A stretch of 64,000 nucleotides of DNA from Agromyces allii (lineage in GTDB: Bacteria; Actinomycetota; Actinomycetes; Actinomycetales; Microbacteriaceae): contig NZ_WBIN01000010.1 in assembly GCF_009749385.1 (NCBI RefSeq), positions 124,001-188,000 of the forward strand. Reading direction: 5' to 3'. A program made the position numbers and the translations under genes. Of the stretch, positions 50,481 through 60,550 are shown piece by piece. Below the pieces are notes generated by a model. It was not told the origin of the DNA. It searched no databases and saw only the letters and a program-made list of their open reading frames with translations. Position 1 is the stretch's first letter, and each line of letters opens with the position of its first letter.

Positions 50481-52004
50481 TTACAGGCCCTGCGCGAGAC
50501 GGTAGTACGCCTGGTTCCAGCGCACCTCGTGCTTGAACCCGGGCAGCGTGGTCTCCTCGTCGATGACGAGCAGCTCGAGCTCGGCCATCTCGGCGAAGTC
50601 GCGGAACACCTCGATGCCGACCGCGGTCGACATGACCGTGTGGTGCGCGGCGCCGGCCGTGAGCCACGCTGCGGCCGAGGTGCGGAAGTCGGGGGCCGGC
50701 TTCCAGACGGCACGGCCGACGGGCAGGTTCGGCAGCGACTCGCGCGGCGGCACGTTCTCGACGACGTTGGCCGTGAGGCGGAACCGGTCGCGCATGTCGC
50801 TCATCGCGACGACGACGGCGGGGCCGGGGTCGGCCGTGAAGACGAGGCGCACGGGGTCGTCCTTGCCGCCGATGCCGAGCGGGTGCACCTCGAGGGTGGG
50901 CTTGGCGCTCGTCAGCGAGGGCGAGACCTCGAGCATGTGCGCGCCGAGGATCAGCTCGTCGCCGGGGGTCATGTCGTAGGTGTAGTCCTCCATGAGGCTC
51001 GCGCCGCCGGGCAGGCCGGCGCCCATGACGTTCGCGATGCGCACGAGGATCGCGGTCTTCCAATCGCCCTCGGCGCCGAAGCCGTAGCCCTCTGCCATGA
51101 GGCGCTGCACGGCGAGGCCGGGCAGCTGCTTCAGCTCGCCCAGGTCTTCGAACGACGTGGTGAACGCGCCGAAGCCGCCCTCCTCGAGGAACGAGCGCAG
51201 GCCGATCTCGATCGCGGCGCCGTCGCGCAGCGACTGGTGGCGCTCGCCGCCCTTGCGCAGCTCGGGAACGACGTCGTACTCGGTCTCGTAGACCGCGACG
51301 AGCTCGTCGATCTCGGCCTCGGATGCCGCGGCGACCGCTTCGGCGAGCTCGTTGACGCCCCACGTGTTGACCTGCACGCCGAGGCGCAGCTCGGCCTCGG
51401 TCTTGTCGCCCTCGGTGACGGCGACGTAGCGCATGTTGTCGCCGAAGCGGGCGAGCTTCAGGTCGCGGCTCGCGGCGAGACCCGCGGCCGCACGCTGCCA
51501 GGTGCCGAGCTGCTGCTGCACGACGGGGTCGCTCGCGTGGCCGACGATGGTCTTGCGGGGCACGCCGAGGCGCGTCTGGATGTAGCCGAACTCGCGGTCG
51601 CCGTGGGCGGCCTGGTTCAGGTTCATGAAGTCGAAGTCGATGTCGGCCCAGGGCAGCTCGACATTGGCCTGCGTGTGCAGGTGCGCGAGCGGCTTCTGCA
51701 GCGCGTCGAGGCCGGCGATCCACATCTTCGCGGGGCTGAACGTGTGCATCCAGGCGACGAGGCCGATGACGTTCGGCGCGGCGTTCGCCTCGAGGGCGAC
51801 CTTCTTGATCGCGGCCGAGTCGGTGAGCACGGGCAGCCAGACGATCTTCACGGGCACGTCGGATGCCGCGTCGAGCGTCGCGGCGATGGCCTCCGACTGC
51901 TCGGCGACCTGTGCGAGGGTCTCGGGGCCGTACAGGTGCTGGCTGCCGGTGAGGAACCAGACCTCGTACTGGTCGAGCGAGGTGGTGAGCGGCGTGCGGG
52001 TCAT
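50481..52004 (-). CDS. araA: L-arabinose isomerase
   Basis: 507 residues, the usual length. Recognisable landmarks are [15 protein letters not shown] at the start, '[19 protein letters not shown]', '[19 protein letters not shown]', and the later '[21 protein letters not shown]' with the catalytic Glu and 'MEDYTYD...ILGAHMLEV' with the metal Glu and His. It converts L-arabinose to L-ribulose. Gene order araD-araB-araA and co-direction with the epimerase define the operon. Confidence 0.97.
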   Translation of the reverse strand: MTRTPLTTSLDQYEVWFLTGSQHLYGPETLAQVAEQSEAIAATLDAASDVPVKIVWLPVLTDSAAIKKVALEANAAPNVIGLVAWMHTFSPAKMWIAGLDALQKPLAHLHTQANVELPWADIDFDFMNLNQAAHGDREFGYIQTRLGVPRKTIVGHASDPVVQQQLGTWQRAAAGLAASRDLKLARFGDNMRYVAVTEGDKTEAELRLGVQVNTWGVNELAEAVAAASEAEIDELVAVYETEYDVVPELRKGGERHQSLRDGAAIEIGLRSFLEEGGFGAFTTSFEDLGELKQLPGLAVQRLMAEGYGFGAEGDWKTAILVRIANVMGAGLPGGASLMEDYTYDMTPGDELILGAHMLEVSPSLTSAKPTLEVHPLGIGGKDDPVRLVFTADPGPAVVVAMSDMRDRFRLTANVVENVPPRESLPNLPVGRAVWKPAPDFRTSAAAWLTAGAAHHTVMSTAVGIEVFRDFAEMAELELLVIDEETTLPGFKHEVRWNQAYYRLAQGL

Positions 52005-52033
52005 GTTCGTTTCCTTCTGGTGGGAGGTGGAGG

Positions 52034-53671
52034 TCAGAGTGCGTCGACGGCGGCGGCCTCGGCCGCGAGGCCGGCCCGGTACCGCTCGAGGTAGGCGGCG
52101 AAGCCGGCGACATCCGCCGGATCCGGATCGACCGTGTCGAAGCCCGCATCGGCGAAGACGCGGTCGTTCAGGTAGGTGCCGAGGTCGGTGTCGTCGGTGC
52201 CGGCGACGGCCTGCAGGTACGACGCGAGCACCGCGATGCCCCAGGCGCCGCCCTCGGAGGCGGTCTCGCCGACGGCGACCGGCGCGTCGAGCGCACCGGC
52301 GAGGAAGCGCTGGGCGACGCCGGCCGTGCGGAACATGCCGCCGTGCGCGAACATGCGGTCGAGCTCGACGCCCTCGCCGTCGAGCACGCGCATGCCGAGC
52401 GCGAGCGTGCCGAACACGCCGTAGAGCTGCGCGCGCACGAAGTTCGGCAGCGTGAGCCGGCTGTCGGGGGTGCGCACGACGAGCGGCCGGCCTTCGGAGA
52501 GGCCCGCGATGGGCTCGCCCGCGAGGTGGTTGTAGGCGAGCAGTCCGCCGGCGTCGGCCTCGCCCTCGAGCGCGGCCGTGAACAGCGCCTCGAAGACGGC
52601 GTCGGAGGAGATCGGGGTTCCGGATGCCGCGGCGAACTGCCCGAATACGCCCGCCCACGCGGCGAGCTCGCTCGCGCCGTTGTTGCAGTGCACCATCGCG
52701 ACGGGGTCGCCGGCGGGCGTGGTCACGAGGTCGAGCTCGTGGTGCGCGTGCTCGAGGGCGCGCTCGAGCACGACCATCGCGAAGATGCTCGTGCCGGCGC
52801 TGACGTTGCCGGTGCGCGGGGCGACCGAGTTCGTCGCGACCATGCCCGTGCCGGCGTCGCCCTCGGGCGGGCACAGCAGGGCGCCCGGCTTCAGGCCGCC
52901 GGTCGGGTCGAGCAGCGCGGCGCCCGCCGAGGTCAGCACGCCGGCGGGGGCACCGGCCTCGAGCGACTGGGGCAGCAGCTCGACGAGCGGCTTCGGCAGG
53001 CGATCGCCGACGAGCTCGTCGTACGAGGCGACGAGGGCGGCGTCGTAGTCGTGGGTCACGGCGTCGATGGGGAACATGCCCGACGCGTCGCCGACGCCCA
53101 GCACCTTGCGGTCGGTCAGCTTCCAGTGCACGTAACCGGCGAGGGTCGTCACGAAGCGGATGTCGGGCCCGTGCGCCTCGGCGTCGAGCACTGCCTGATG
53201 CAGGTGGGCGATCGACCAGCGCAGTGGGATGTTCACGCCGAACCGCTCGCTGAGCTCGGCCGACGCCGCGCCCGTCGAGGTGTTGCGCCACGTGCGGAAC
53301 GGCACGAGCAGGTCGCCCCGCTCGTCGAAGGCGAGGTAGCCGTGCATCATCGCCGAGACGCCGATCGCGCCGAACGTCTCGGGCGTCGCGTCGTAGCGGC
53401 GGCGCACGTCGGCGACGAGGTCGGCGTACGAGGCCTGCAGGCCCGACCAGACGTCTTCGAGCGAGTACGTCCAGACGCGGTCGACGAACTCGTTCTCCCA
53501 CTCGTGGCTGCCGACGGCGAGCACGCGCGTCGGGTCGGCCGCATCGACGAGGCAGGCCTTGATGCGGGTGGAACCGAGCTCGATGCCGAGCGACGTGCGG
53601 CCCTCGAGGATCGCGGTGCGCGCGGCATCCGTCTGGGCGCCCTCGTGGGCGTTCTGGGGTTCGGTGCTCAT
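52034..53671 (-). CDS. araB: FGGY-family carbohydrate kinase, ribulokinase-like
   Basis: 545 residues. The FGGY fold is shown by [17 protein letters not shown] (first phosphate loop), [18 protein letters not shown] and a C-terminal '[16 protein letters not shown]' (second phosphate loop). Sequence details differ from enterobacterial AraB (IELGS in place of the usual VDFGS, MHG), as is common in actinobacterial arabinose kinases, so xylulose or another pentulose could also be a substrate. Operon position between araD and araA makes L-ribulose the best guess. The ATG overlaps the araD stop by four bases. Confidence 0.9.
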   Translation of the reverse strand: MSTEPQNAHEGAQTDAARTAILEGRTSLGIELGSTRIKACLVDAADPTRVLAVGSHEWENEFVDRVWTYSLEDVWSGLQASYADLVADVRRRYDATPETFGAIGVSAMMHGYLAFDERGDLLVPFRTWRNTSTGAASAELSERFGVNIPLRWSIAHLHQAVLDAEAHGPDIRFVTTLAGYVHWKLTDRKVLGVGDASGMFPIDAVTHDYDAALVASYDELVGDRLPKPLVELLPQSLEAGAPAGVLTSAGAALLDPTGGLKPGALLCPPEGDAGTGMVATNSVAPRTGNVSAGTSIFAMVVLERALEHAHHELDLVTTPAGDPVAMVHCNNGASELAAWAGVFGQFAAASGTPISSDAVFEALFTAALEGEADAGGLLAYNHLAGEPIAGLSEGRPLVVRTPDSRLTLPNFVRAQLYGVFGTLALGMRVLDGEGVELDRMFAHGGMFRTAGVAQRFLAGALDAPVAVGETASEGGAWGIAVLASYLQAVAGTDDTDLGTYLNDRVFADAGFDTVDPDPADVAGFAAYLERYRAGLAAEAAAVDAL

Positions 53672-54387
53672 CGTCGGGCATCTCCGCTCTGTCCGTAGAC
53701 GTTCTGGTACCGGTCGTACAACCGGTCGATCGCTTCCTGCGGGATCGGGACCAACGGGCCCGCCTCACGAGCAAGATGCACCGTGCGGGCGACGTCCTCG
53801 ACCATGACCGCGGCCTTGACCGCGTCCTTCGCCGACGACCCGATCGTGAACGGCCCGTGATTGGCCATCAACACCGCCCGGCTGCGATGCCCGGTCAACG
53901 TCTCCACGATGCCCCGACCGATCGAGTCGTCCCCGATGATCGCGAACGGACCCACCGGGATCGGACCACCGAACTCATCGGCCATCGCCGTGATCACGCA
54001 CGGAATCGGCTCATTGCGCGCCGCCCACGCCACCGCATACGTCGAATGCGTGTGCACCACACCGCCGACCTCGGGCATGTTCCGATACACGTACGCATGC
54101 GCCGCCGTGTCCGACGACGGACTGCGCTCAGCACCCGGAGTGCCCTCGATCACGGTGCCGTCCAGATCGCACAGGATCATGTTCTCCGGCGCCAGATCGT
54201 CATAACTCACCCCCGACGGCTTGATCACGAACAGATCCGCACCCGGAACCCGACCACTGACGTTCCCGCCCGTCCACACCACCAGGCCATACCGCGTCAA
54301 CTCCGCATGCAACTTCGCAACCTCGGTCCGAACACGGGCGATCGCCGATTCGACGTCGGCACCGAACTCCTGGGGTGGTGCATTCAC
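53668..54387 (-). CDS. araD: L-ribulose-5-phosphate 4-epimerase
   Basis: 239 residues of the class II aldolase fold: [27 protein letters not shown], then [18 protein letters not shown] with the zinc His pair and [11 protein letters not shown] with the third His. It converts L-ribulose-5-phosphate to D-xylulose-5-phosphate. The GTG at 54387 has GGAGG seven bases upstream. Codon use differs somewhat from its neighbours (more ATC/CGA/CAT in places), perhaps from separate acquisition. First gene of the arabinose operon. Confidence 0.95.
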   Translation of the reverse strand: MNAPPQEFGADVESAIARVRTEVAKLHAELTRYGLVVWTGGNVSGRVPGADLFVIKPSGVSYDDLAPENMILCDLDGTVIEGTPGAERSPSSDTAAHAYVYRNMPEVGGVVHTHSTYAVAWAARNEPIPCVITAMADEFGGPIPVGPFAIIGDDSIGRGIVETLTGHRSRAVLMANHGPFTIGSSAKDAVKAAVMVEDVARTVHLAREAGPLVPIPQEAIDRLYDRYQNVYGQSGDARR

Positions 54388-54415
54388 GGGGCGTCCTCCA
54401 TCGCGATCGGGCCAC

Positions 54416-54457
54416 TGTGACCGGTCACATTCTGACTCAGACGGATGCGGGTGTCAA
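54416..54457 (-). promoter_or_regulatory. araD promoter with overlapping LacI-type operator
   Basis: On the minus strand TTGACA (54457-54452), a 17-base spacer and CAGAAT (54434-54429) form a promoter. The perfect palindrome TGTGACCGGTCACA (54416-54429) overlaps the end of the -10 box and the expected start point. This is ideal geometry for repression by the LacI-type protein encoded immediately upstream. Confidence 0.75.
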
Positions 54458-54479
54458 TCGCGGAGCCCGACGGGCTCGG

Positions 54480-55586
54480 TCAGCGCGGCACGGACAGCGG
54501 CGCGGACGACGCCCGCACGATCAACTCGGGCACGAGCATCGGGCGGTTCGCCGCGGCATCCGCCCCGCCGAACTCGTCCGGGCGCTCGACGAGCGCGGCG
54601 ACCGCGCGGCGCGCGAGCTCGTCGAAGTCCTGCCGCACGGTCGTGAGCGGCGGCCAGAAGAACTCCGCATCGGGGATGTCGTCGAAGCCCACGAGGCTGA
54701 GCGAACCGGGCACCGCGCCGCCGCGTTCGCGCACGAGGCGCATGAGGCCGAGCGCCATCTGGTCGTTGGCGGCGAAGACGGCGGTCGGGGCATCCGCCAG
54801 CAGGCGCTCCCCTGCGTCATAGCCCGACCGGGCCGACCAGTCGCCGCGAACGACGGCGACGGGCTCGAGGCCGTGCGCCGCGAGCTCGAGGTCGAAGCCG
54901 TGCTCGCGCGAGCTCGACTCCAGCCAGTCCGACGGCCCCGCGAGATGCGCGATGCGCGTGTGGCCGAGCTCGACGAGGTGGCGGGTCGCGATGCGTGCAC
55001 CCTCGACCTGGTCGACGGCCGGGCTGTGGTCGCTGCGACCGCCGCGGCCGCCCGCGAGCAGCGTCACGACGGGCACGTCGACCCGCAGCTCGTCGAGCGC
55101 CTCGAGCACGCGCACGTGCGGCGCGACCACGACGATGCCGTCGACGGCCTGCCCGCGCAGGTGCGCGATGCCGGCCGAGACCGAGTCGAGGTCTTCGGAG
55201 TCGACGTAGGCCGTGCTCACCCAGTGGCCCGCGGCACGCGCGGCAGCCTCGAGGGCCGCGATGCTCGTCGAGGGGCCGTAGTTGCGCGAGTCCGACGCGA
55301 GCACGCCGATGGTGCGCGACCGCTTCGTGCCGAGGGCGCGAGCCGCGAAGTTCGGCGTGTACTGGAGCTCGGCGATCGCATCCATGACCCGGCGCCGCGT
55401 GGCCTCCTTGATCTGCGGATGATCGTTCAGCACGCGCGACACCGTCTGGCGCGAGACCCCGGCGAGCACGGCGACGTCGCGCACGCCGACCGCGCGCGAG
55501 GAGGCAGGGGCGACGGATGCGGCGGCGGGCGTGGCGGCGGGCGCCTCGGGTCCGCCGGGCGCGCGCTCCGTGCCGGATGCCTGCAT
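54480..55586 (-). CDS. LacI-family regulator, probable repressor of the arabinose operon
   Basis: 368 residues. A 35-residue Ala/Pro-rich N-terminal extension precedes the HTH at about 35-60 (VGVRDVAVLAGVSRQTVSRVLNDH). The periplasmic-binding-like sugar domain has RSRTIGVLASDSRNYGPSTS and ends with VGFDDIPDAEFFWPPLTTVRQD. It lies just upstream of the araDBA operon in the same direction, and a LacI-like palindrome covers the araD promoter, so it likely acts as AraR and responds to an arabinose-derived ligand. That link is inference. Confidence 0.9.
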   Translation of the reverse strand: MQASGTERAPGGPEAPAATPAAASVAPASSRAVGVRDVAVLAGVSRQTVSRVLNDHPQIKEATRRRVMDAIAELQYTPNFAARALGTKRSRTIGVLASDSRNYGPSTSIAALEAAARAAGHWVSTAYVDSEDLDSVSAGIAHLRGQAVDGIVVVAPHVRVLEALDELRVDVPVVTLLAGGRGGRSDHSPAVDQVEGARIATRHLVELGHTRIAHLAGPSDWLESSSREHGFDLELAAHGLEPVAVVRGDWSARSGYDAGERLLADAPTAVFAANDQMALGLMRLVRERGGAVPGSLSLVGFDDIPDAEFFWPPLTTVRQDFDELARRAVAALVERPDEFGGADAAANRPMLVPELIVRASSAPLSVPR

Positions 55587-55778
55587 GTCCGCCCCTCGTG
55601 CCCGCGTGGTGTCGATCCCGAGCGTAACCGACCGCCGCCCGGCGGGCGGCCGAGCACGCCTTCTGCCGTTGCACGGTCGGCGATCCACTGCCGTCGGTGC
55701 ACCGCCGCCCGTTCGACCGGCGCCACCGCCGTGCCGACGTTCCGGCGCGACCGCCGCACCCGGCCCTATGATGCCGAC

Positions 55779-56483
55779 ATGAGCAAGCCTCAGCTGTTTC
55801 CGGGCTCCCCCATCGCCGAGGTCGTCGCCGACCTCGACCGCGTGCGGCGCCCGCTGCGCGCCTCCGACGGACTCGCCGTCTTCGTCGACATGTACCGGCA
55901 GGTCACCGCCCTCGTCGGGCAGCGCGTGGCCGAGGGCCGGTTCGACGATCCGGCGTTCATCGAGGAACTCGACGTGGTGTTCGCGGGCTACTTCCTCGCC
56001 GTTCCGAAGGCGATCGCCGCGGGCAAGCCCGTGCCGAAGGCGTGGGATCCGCTCATCGACCGGCGCGCAGCGCGCCTGTATCCGCTCCAGTACGCCCTCG
56101 CCGGCATGAACGCGCACATCAACCACGACCTCGCACTCGCCGTCGTCGAGACCTGCGAGCGGCGCGGACTCGACCCGAACCGCGGCACCGTGCACGCCGA
56201 CTTCGACCGCATCAACGGCGTGCTCGCAGAACTCGTGCGGCCGATCAGGCGGGGCTTCCTCGAGAAGGAGGTCGTGCGCGCCGGGGCGCCGCTCTCGCCA
56301 CTCGCCGACCTCGTCACGAACTTCTCGATGGAGAAGGCCCGCGATGCCGCGTGGGCGACCACCCTGACCCTCTGGGCCGTGCGCGACCTGCCGCTCGTGC
56401 CCGGGTCGACGGCGCGCGCCCTCGCGAGCACGGTCGGGCTGGTGAGCCGCCAACTGCTCGTGCGGTTCGACCCGCAGGACTGA
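55779..56483 (+). CDS. DUF5995 family protein
   Basis: 234 residues, all-helical. Landmarks are 'DGLAVFVDMYRQVTALVGQRV', YPLQYALAGMNAHINHDLALAV with the conserved His residues and HADFDRINGVL, which match the DUF5995 pattern. The N-H-D and H-x-D set suggests a metal site, but no activity is established for the family. It is divergent from the LacI gene over about 190 bp. Confidence 0.8.
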   Translation: MSKPQLFPGSPIAEVVADLDRVRRPLRASDGLAVFVDMYRQVTALVGQRVAEGRFDDPAFIEELDVVFAGYFLAVPKAIAAGKPVPKAWDPLIDRRAARLYPLQYALAGMNAHINHDLALAVVETCERRGLDPNRGTVHADFDRINGVLAELVRPIRRGFLEKEVVRAGAPLSPLADLVTNFSMEKARDAAWATTLTLWAVRDLPLVPGSTARALASTVGLVSRQLLVRFDPQD

Positions 56484-56545
56484 GCCCGCCCGACCCGCAC
56501 GCGACGTGGGCCGAACGGCCGGATGCCGCGGCTCGACGCCCGCGA

Positions 56546-57004
56546 CTACCCCGCCGCCGGCGCCGGCTCGCCGCCGAGCTCCTCGACGAGCTTCGCGATG
56601 CGGCGCTCGCGCGTGGCCTCGGTCTTCGCCTGGTCGATGACGCGAACGAACTGGCGCCGCTGGCTCACGGTCTTCGCGTCGAAGCGTTCGCGCACGGCGG
56701 CATCGGCATCGAGCGCCGCGGCGATGTCGTCGGGCAGGTCGGGCGCGGCGGGCTCGTCCGCCAGATCGAGCCGCACGTCGACCACCTCGCCGACGACGAG
56801 CCCGGCCGCGGCACGGTTGGCGTTGCTCAACCCGATGAGGTTGCGGCCGAGCATGATCGCGATGCGCGTCTCCCACGAGTGCCCGTTGACCGTGACGGTG
56901 ATGCGCGGCCGCTTGCCGCCGCCGAGTTCGTCGACCGCCGCGGGCGGCACCTCGAGGCCGTGCATCTTCTCCTGCGGCTCCACGACCGCCCGGAACTGCG
57001 CCAT
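56546..57004 (-). CDS. DUF1905/YdeI-type (OmdA) small protein
   Basis: 152 residues. DUF1905 is seen as FRAVVEPQEKMHGLEVPPAAVDEL, RITVTVNGHSWETRIAIMLGRNLIGL and GLVVGEVVDVRLDLADEP. The bacteriocin-protection YdeI/OmdA tail follows (about 105-140: AKTVSQRRQFVRVIDQAKTEATRERRI). Role unknown beyond the family names. Standalone gene. Confidence 0.85.
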   Translation of the reverse strand: MAQFRAVVEPQEKMHGLEVPPAAVDELGGGKRPRITVTVNGHSWETRIAIMLGRNLIGLSNANRAAAGLVVGEVVDVRLDLADEPAAPDLPDDIAAALDADAAVRERFDAKTVSQRRQFVRVIDQAKTEATRERRIAKLVEELGGEPAPAAG

Positions 57005-57086
57005 CGGCGTCTCCTCTCGACCCGACCGAGCCTATGACCTCGCCGTGACGCGCGGACGGAAGACGGGCGGATGTCGCGGGCCGACG

Positions 57087-58538
57087 TCAGTCGAGCGCGA
57101 GCCTCGGCGCCGACCTGATGCCGAACTCGTGCCGCAGCGCGCTGCGCGCCGCGTACCAGCCGTTGAGGCCGGTGACGCCTGGCCCGGGCGGCGTCGACGC
57201 CGACGCGAGGTAGACCCCTTCGACCGGCGTGCGCCACGGATCGGTCGAGAGCACCGGGCGTCGCAGCAGCTGCCCGATCGTCGGGGCGCCGGAGGCGATG
57301 TCGCCGAGCACGTAGTTCGGGTCGTACCGCTCGACGTCGAGCGCCGTGCGGCTCGCCGCCTCGAGCACCACGTCGCGGAAGCCGGGCGCGAACCGCTCGA
57401 TCTGCCGGGTGATCGCCTCGCGCTGGTCGACGCCGGAGCCGCTCGGAACGTGCGTGTACGCCCAGAGCACCTGACGCCCGGCGGGCGCGCGGGTGTCGTC
57501 GACGATCGAGGGCTGCGAGACGAGCACGTACGGGGCATCCGAGTGGCGCCCACGGGCGACGTCCCGTTCGGCCCTCGCGATCTCGGCACGGGTGCCGCCG
57601 ACGTGCACGGTGCCGGCGTCCCGGAGCCGTGGATCCGCCCACGGCACCGGGCCCGACAGGGCGAAGTCGACCTTCGCGACCCCGTTGCCGTACCGGAACG
57701 CCTGCAGTGCCCGCGCGTAGCGCCGCGGCATCCGCTCGCCCGCGATCGCGACGAGCGCCTTCGGCGTGACGTCGAACAGCACCGCACGGGCACGGGGCAG
57801 CTCGCGCAGGTCGGTGATCTCGGCATCCGTCGTGATCGTGCCGCCGTGCGCGACCAGGTCTTCGGCGAGCGCGTCGACGATCGACTGGCTGCCGCCGACC
57901 GGGATCGGCCAGCCGCGCGCGTGGGCGTAGCTGCCGAGCGACAGCGCGACGCCGGCGGGGGCGAGACCCGGAAGCGGCAGGATCGCGTGCGCCGCGACCC
58001 CGGCGAGCATCGCCGGCGCGACCTGCTCGGCGAAGCGCGCGTTCCAGAGCGGCGACCCCTGCTCGAGCACGCGCAGCCCGAACCGTGCCGCCGTCACGGG
58101 ATCGCCCGGCACGCCCAGCAGGTTGCTGCCCGTGAACTCCGCGACGGCATCGGCCCGGGCGACGAGCGGCCCCATCAGGCGCCGATAGGCGCGCCCGTCG
58201 CGGCCCAGCCCCTCGACCGTGCGATCGAGATCGCGGTACGCGAGGCCCGCACGGCCCCCGTCGAGCGGGTGCCCGTACGCGGCCTCCGGATGCCGCAGCT
58301 CGACGCGTCGGGCCAGCTCGAACTCGCGGAAGAACCGCGACGCCAGGGCCATCGGATGCACCGCCGAGCACACGTCGTGCCGGAACCCGGGCAGCGTCAG
58401 CTCCTTCGTGCGCGCCCCGCCGCCGATCGTGTCGGCCCGCTCGAACACCTGCACGCGCAGGCCCGCGCGAGCCAGCGTCACGGCCGCCGCGAGCCCGTTG
58501 GGCCCGGCGCCCACGACGACGGCATCGGCATCCGTCAT
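57087..58538 (-). CDS. FAD-dependent oxidoreductase of the phytoene-desaturase/PYROXD2-like family
   Basis: 483 residues. The N-terminus is a Rossmann FAD motif ([22 protein letters not shown]) with the DADAV start, then [26 protein letters not shown]. The C-terminus has the second FAD contact region ([25 protein letters not shown]). This family oxidises or isomerises lipophilic substrates; carotenoid desaturation is one possibility but no other crt genes are nearby. Its start shares one base with the stop of the small membrane gene. Confidence 0.88.
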   Translation of the reverse strand: MTDADAVVVGAGPNGLAAAVTLARAGLRVQVFERADTIGGGARTKELTLPGFRHDVCSAVHPMALASRFFREFELARRVELRHPEAAYGHPLDGGRAGLAYRDLDRTVEGLGRDGRAYRRLMGPLVARADAVAEFTGSNLLGVPGDPVTAARFGLRVLEQGSPLWNARFAEQVAPAMLAGVAAHAILPLPGLAPAGVALSLGSYAHARGWPIPVGGSQSIVDALAEDLVAHGGTITTDAEITDLRELPRARAVLFDVTPKALVAIAGERMPRRYARALQAFRYGNGVAKVDFALSGPVPWADPRLRDAGTVHVGGTRAEIARAERDVARGRHSDAPYVLVSQPSIVDDTRAPAGRQVLWAYTHVPSGSGVDQREAITRQIERFAPGFRDVVLEAASRTALDVERYDPNYVLGDIASGAPTIGQLLRRPVLSTDPWRTPVEGVYLASASTPPGPGVTGLNGWYAARSALRHEFGIRSAPRLALD

Positions 58539-58771
58539 CAGAAGGCGGCCGACGCCCACCAGACGATGATGAACAGGCCCATCGCGACGAACACGACGCC
58601 CACGATCAGGAACACGTTCGCGCTGGGGCCGCGGGCGTCGGCCCTCGCCACGTTCGACTGGCGCTCGGCCGTGATGGTGTCGGCCAACCAACGCCGTCGG
58701 ACGATCAGCGCGACACCGCCGACGAGCGCGAGCACGGCCCACGCGAGGGCGAAGATCAGGCCGGGTTCCAC
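58538..58771 (-). CDS. Small two-helix membrane protein
   Basis: 77 residues with helices at about 4-24 and 52-74 separated by a charged loop ([17 protein letters not shown]). The GTG start at 58771 and the TGATG overlap with the FAD oxidoreductase gene tie the two together. No family is recognised. Confidence 0.7.
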   Translation of the reverse strand: MEPGLIFALAWAVLALVGGVALIVRRRWLADTITAERQSNVARADARGPSANVFLIVGVVFVAMGLFIIVWWASAAF

Positions 58772-58838
58772 CCCGTCAGCCTACCGTCGACCCTGTGCGG
58801 AGCGGTCAGGAGAGCCCGATCGCCCGAGCGGGCGAACC

Positions 58839-58929
58839 TGTCCCCCTCCTGGGGGACACCACGACATTCGGAAATGCTTTGATCTGGTCGATTCCCTTCT
58901 GCTAGGAAAGGGGGGTCCCAAACCCCCCT
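58839..58929 (+). promoter_or_regulatory. Two stem-loops and promoter in front of the haemoglobin operon
   Basis: TGTCCCCC/GGGGGACA (58839-58858) and AGGGGGG/CCCCCCT (58909-58929) are inverted repeats. TTGATC (58879-58884) and TAGGAA (58903-58908) are candidate -35/-10 boxes with an 18-base spacer, which would start the mRNA at the second stem-loop. The ATG at 58948 has no clear ribosome site, so the 5' stem may influence translation or stability. Redox or nitric-oxide control is expected from the genes but no specific operator is identified. Confidence 0.4.
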
Positions 58930-58947
58930 ACTGAATGGACACCCGAC

Positions 58948-59352
58948 ATGACCTCCCTCGATCTGCAGACCGAATCCGCAGCCCAGAGCGACTACGCCGC
59001 CGTCGGCGGTGCGCCCGCGATCACCGCGGTCGTCAACCGGTTCTACGAGCTCGTGCTCGGCGACGACCTGCTCGCCAAGCACTTCGAGGGCACCGAGATG
59101 GCCCGCCTCAAGCGGCACCAGGTCGCCCTCGTCTCCCAGGTCATGGGCGGTCCGGTCGCCTACGAAGGACGCGAGCTGCGCGCGGCCCACGCGAACATGG
59201 GCATCACGGCCGAGGAGTTCGGCGCGGTCGCCGGCCACCTCATCGCCGCACTGACCGAGGCCGGCGTGCCGTCCGAGATCATCGACCGCACCGTTGGCGC
59301 CGTCGCTGCGACCCAGCCCGACATCGTCGAGGTCCCCGCGGCCCAGGCCTGA
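58948..59352 (+). CDS. glbN: Group I truncated haemoglobin (trHbN-like)
   Basis: 134 residues. The 2-on-2 globin fold is shown by YAAVGGAPAITAVVNRFYELVLGDDLLAKHFEG, the proximal His region ARLKRHQVALVSQVMGGPV and the following 'AHANMGITAEEF'. TrHbN proteins bind O2 and oxidise nitric oxide to nitrate. The gene is four bases before a flavohaemoglobin-like gene, so the operon is probably for NO detoxification. The ATG at 58948 is in frame with the family start. Confidence 0.92.
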   Translation: MTSLDLQTESAAQSDYAAVGGAPAITAVVNRFYELVLGDDLLAKHFEGTEMARLKRHQVALVSQVMGGPVAYEGRELRAAHANMGITAEEFGAVAGHLIAALTEAGVPSEIIDRTVGAVAATQPDIVEVPAAQA

Positions 59353-59356
59353 CGGC

Positions 59357-60550
59357 GTGGACACCGCCGCGCTGAAGCACACCTGGTCGCTGGCGGAGAC
59401 GCTCGGCGACGAGGTGCCGCTGTTCTTCTACTCGCACCTCTTCTACACGCACCCCGAGCTCAGGGCGATGTTCCCGGTCGCGATGGCCACCCAGCGCGAC
59501 CGGCTCGTCGGCGCGCTCGGGCGCATCGTGTCGAACGTCGACCAGCTCGACGAGGTGACCGCGTTCATCCAGCAGCTCGGCCGTGACCACCGGCGATTCG
59601 AAGTGGTCGCCGAGCACTACGACGCCGTCGGCCTCTCGCTGCTGACCACGCTGAAGCACTTCCTCGGCGAGCTCTGGACCCCGGAGCTCGCCGCCGACTG
59701 GGCGGCCGCGTACGGCGTCATCGCGACCGCGATGGTGCAGGCCGCAGAGGAGTCGGAGCTGAGCAGTCCGCCGTCCTGGGCGGGCCATGTCATCGGCGTC
59801 GACCGTCGGAGCATGGACATCGCGATCGTGCACGTGCGCCCCGAACCCGACCTCGCGTTCGAGCCGGGGCAGTCGTTCGCGGTCGAGACGCCGTACACGC
59901 CGCGCATGTGGCGGTACTACAGCCCGGCCAACGCGCCGCGCGCCGACGGCACGATCGAGTTCCACGTGCAGCTCGTGCCGGGCGGGCAGGTGTCCGGTGC
60001 CGTCGCGCGTCGACTGAAGGTCGGCGACGTGCTTCGGCTCGGCTCGGCGGTCGGCCAGGAGCTGACCCTCGACGAGGCCGACCGCGGTCGCGATCTCGTG
60101 ATGGTCGCCGGCGGAACCGGCCTCGCCCCGCTGCGGTCGCACCTGGAGCGCATCGACCTGCAGTGGCAGGCGACCGGCGACGCCCCGCGCGTGCACCTGT
60201 TCCACGGCGCCCGGGTGCCGTGGAACCTGTACGAGCACCGGCTGCTGCAGAGCCTGGCCGGTCGGCCCTGGTTCGACTACACGCCCGTCGTGTCCGACGA
60301 CCCCAGCTACCCGGGCCGCAAGGGGCTCGTGAGCGATGCGGTCGCCGAGACCGGGGTCATCCCCGGTGCGCTCGCGATGGTGTGCGGATCGCAGTCGATG
60401 GTCCAGTACACCGCCTCCCGGTTGCGCGACCTCGGCGTGCCCTCCCCCGACATCCGTTTCGAACTGTTCGCCCGACTCGAAGACGATCACGAGCGCCGCG
60501 ACCCGCAGTCGCCGCAGCTCGCCGAACAACCGATGGGAAGTGCCCGATGA
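59357..60550 (+). CDS. Flavohaemoglobin-like protein (globin plus FAD/NAD(P)H reductase)
   Basis: 397 residues. An N-terminal globin domain (about 1-135, with FFYSHLFYTHPELRAMFPV and the proximal-His helix LGRDHRRFEVVAEHYDAVG) is followed by an FAD-binding domain (PRMWRYYSPANAP, FAD RxYS-type motif) and an NAD domain (MVAGGTGLAPLRSHLE, then MVCGSQSMV). This is the Hmp layout for NO dioxygenation. The start is GTG at 59357, four bases after the truncated haemoglobin. It may also supply electrons to that haemoglobin. Confidence 0.92.
   Translation: MDTAALKHTWSLAETLGDEVPLFFYSHLFYTHPELRAMFPVAMATQRDRLVGALGRIVSNVDQLDEVTAFIQQLGRDHRRFEVVAEHYDAVGLSLLTTLKHFLGELWTPELAADWAAAYGVIATAMVQAAEESELSSPPSWAGHVIGVDRRSMDIAIVHVRPEPDLAFEPGQSFAVETPYTPRMWRYYSPANAPRADGTIEFHVQLVPGGQVSGAVARRLKVGDVLRLGSAVGQELTLDEADRGRDLVMVAGGTGLAPLRSHLERIDLQWQATGDAPRVHLFHGARVPWNLYEHRLLQSLAGRPWFDYTPVVSDDPSYPGRKGLVSDAVAETGVIPGALAMVCGSQSMVQYTASRLRDLGVPSPDIRFELFARLEDDHERRDPQSPQLAEQPMGSAR

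Noticed and set aside
57087-58538. Naming the FAD enzyme as a carotenoid desaturase
   Set aside because: No phytoene synthase or other crt genes are near, and PYROXD2-like proteins share the same motifs; only the family-level call is kept.
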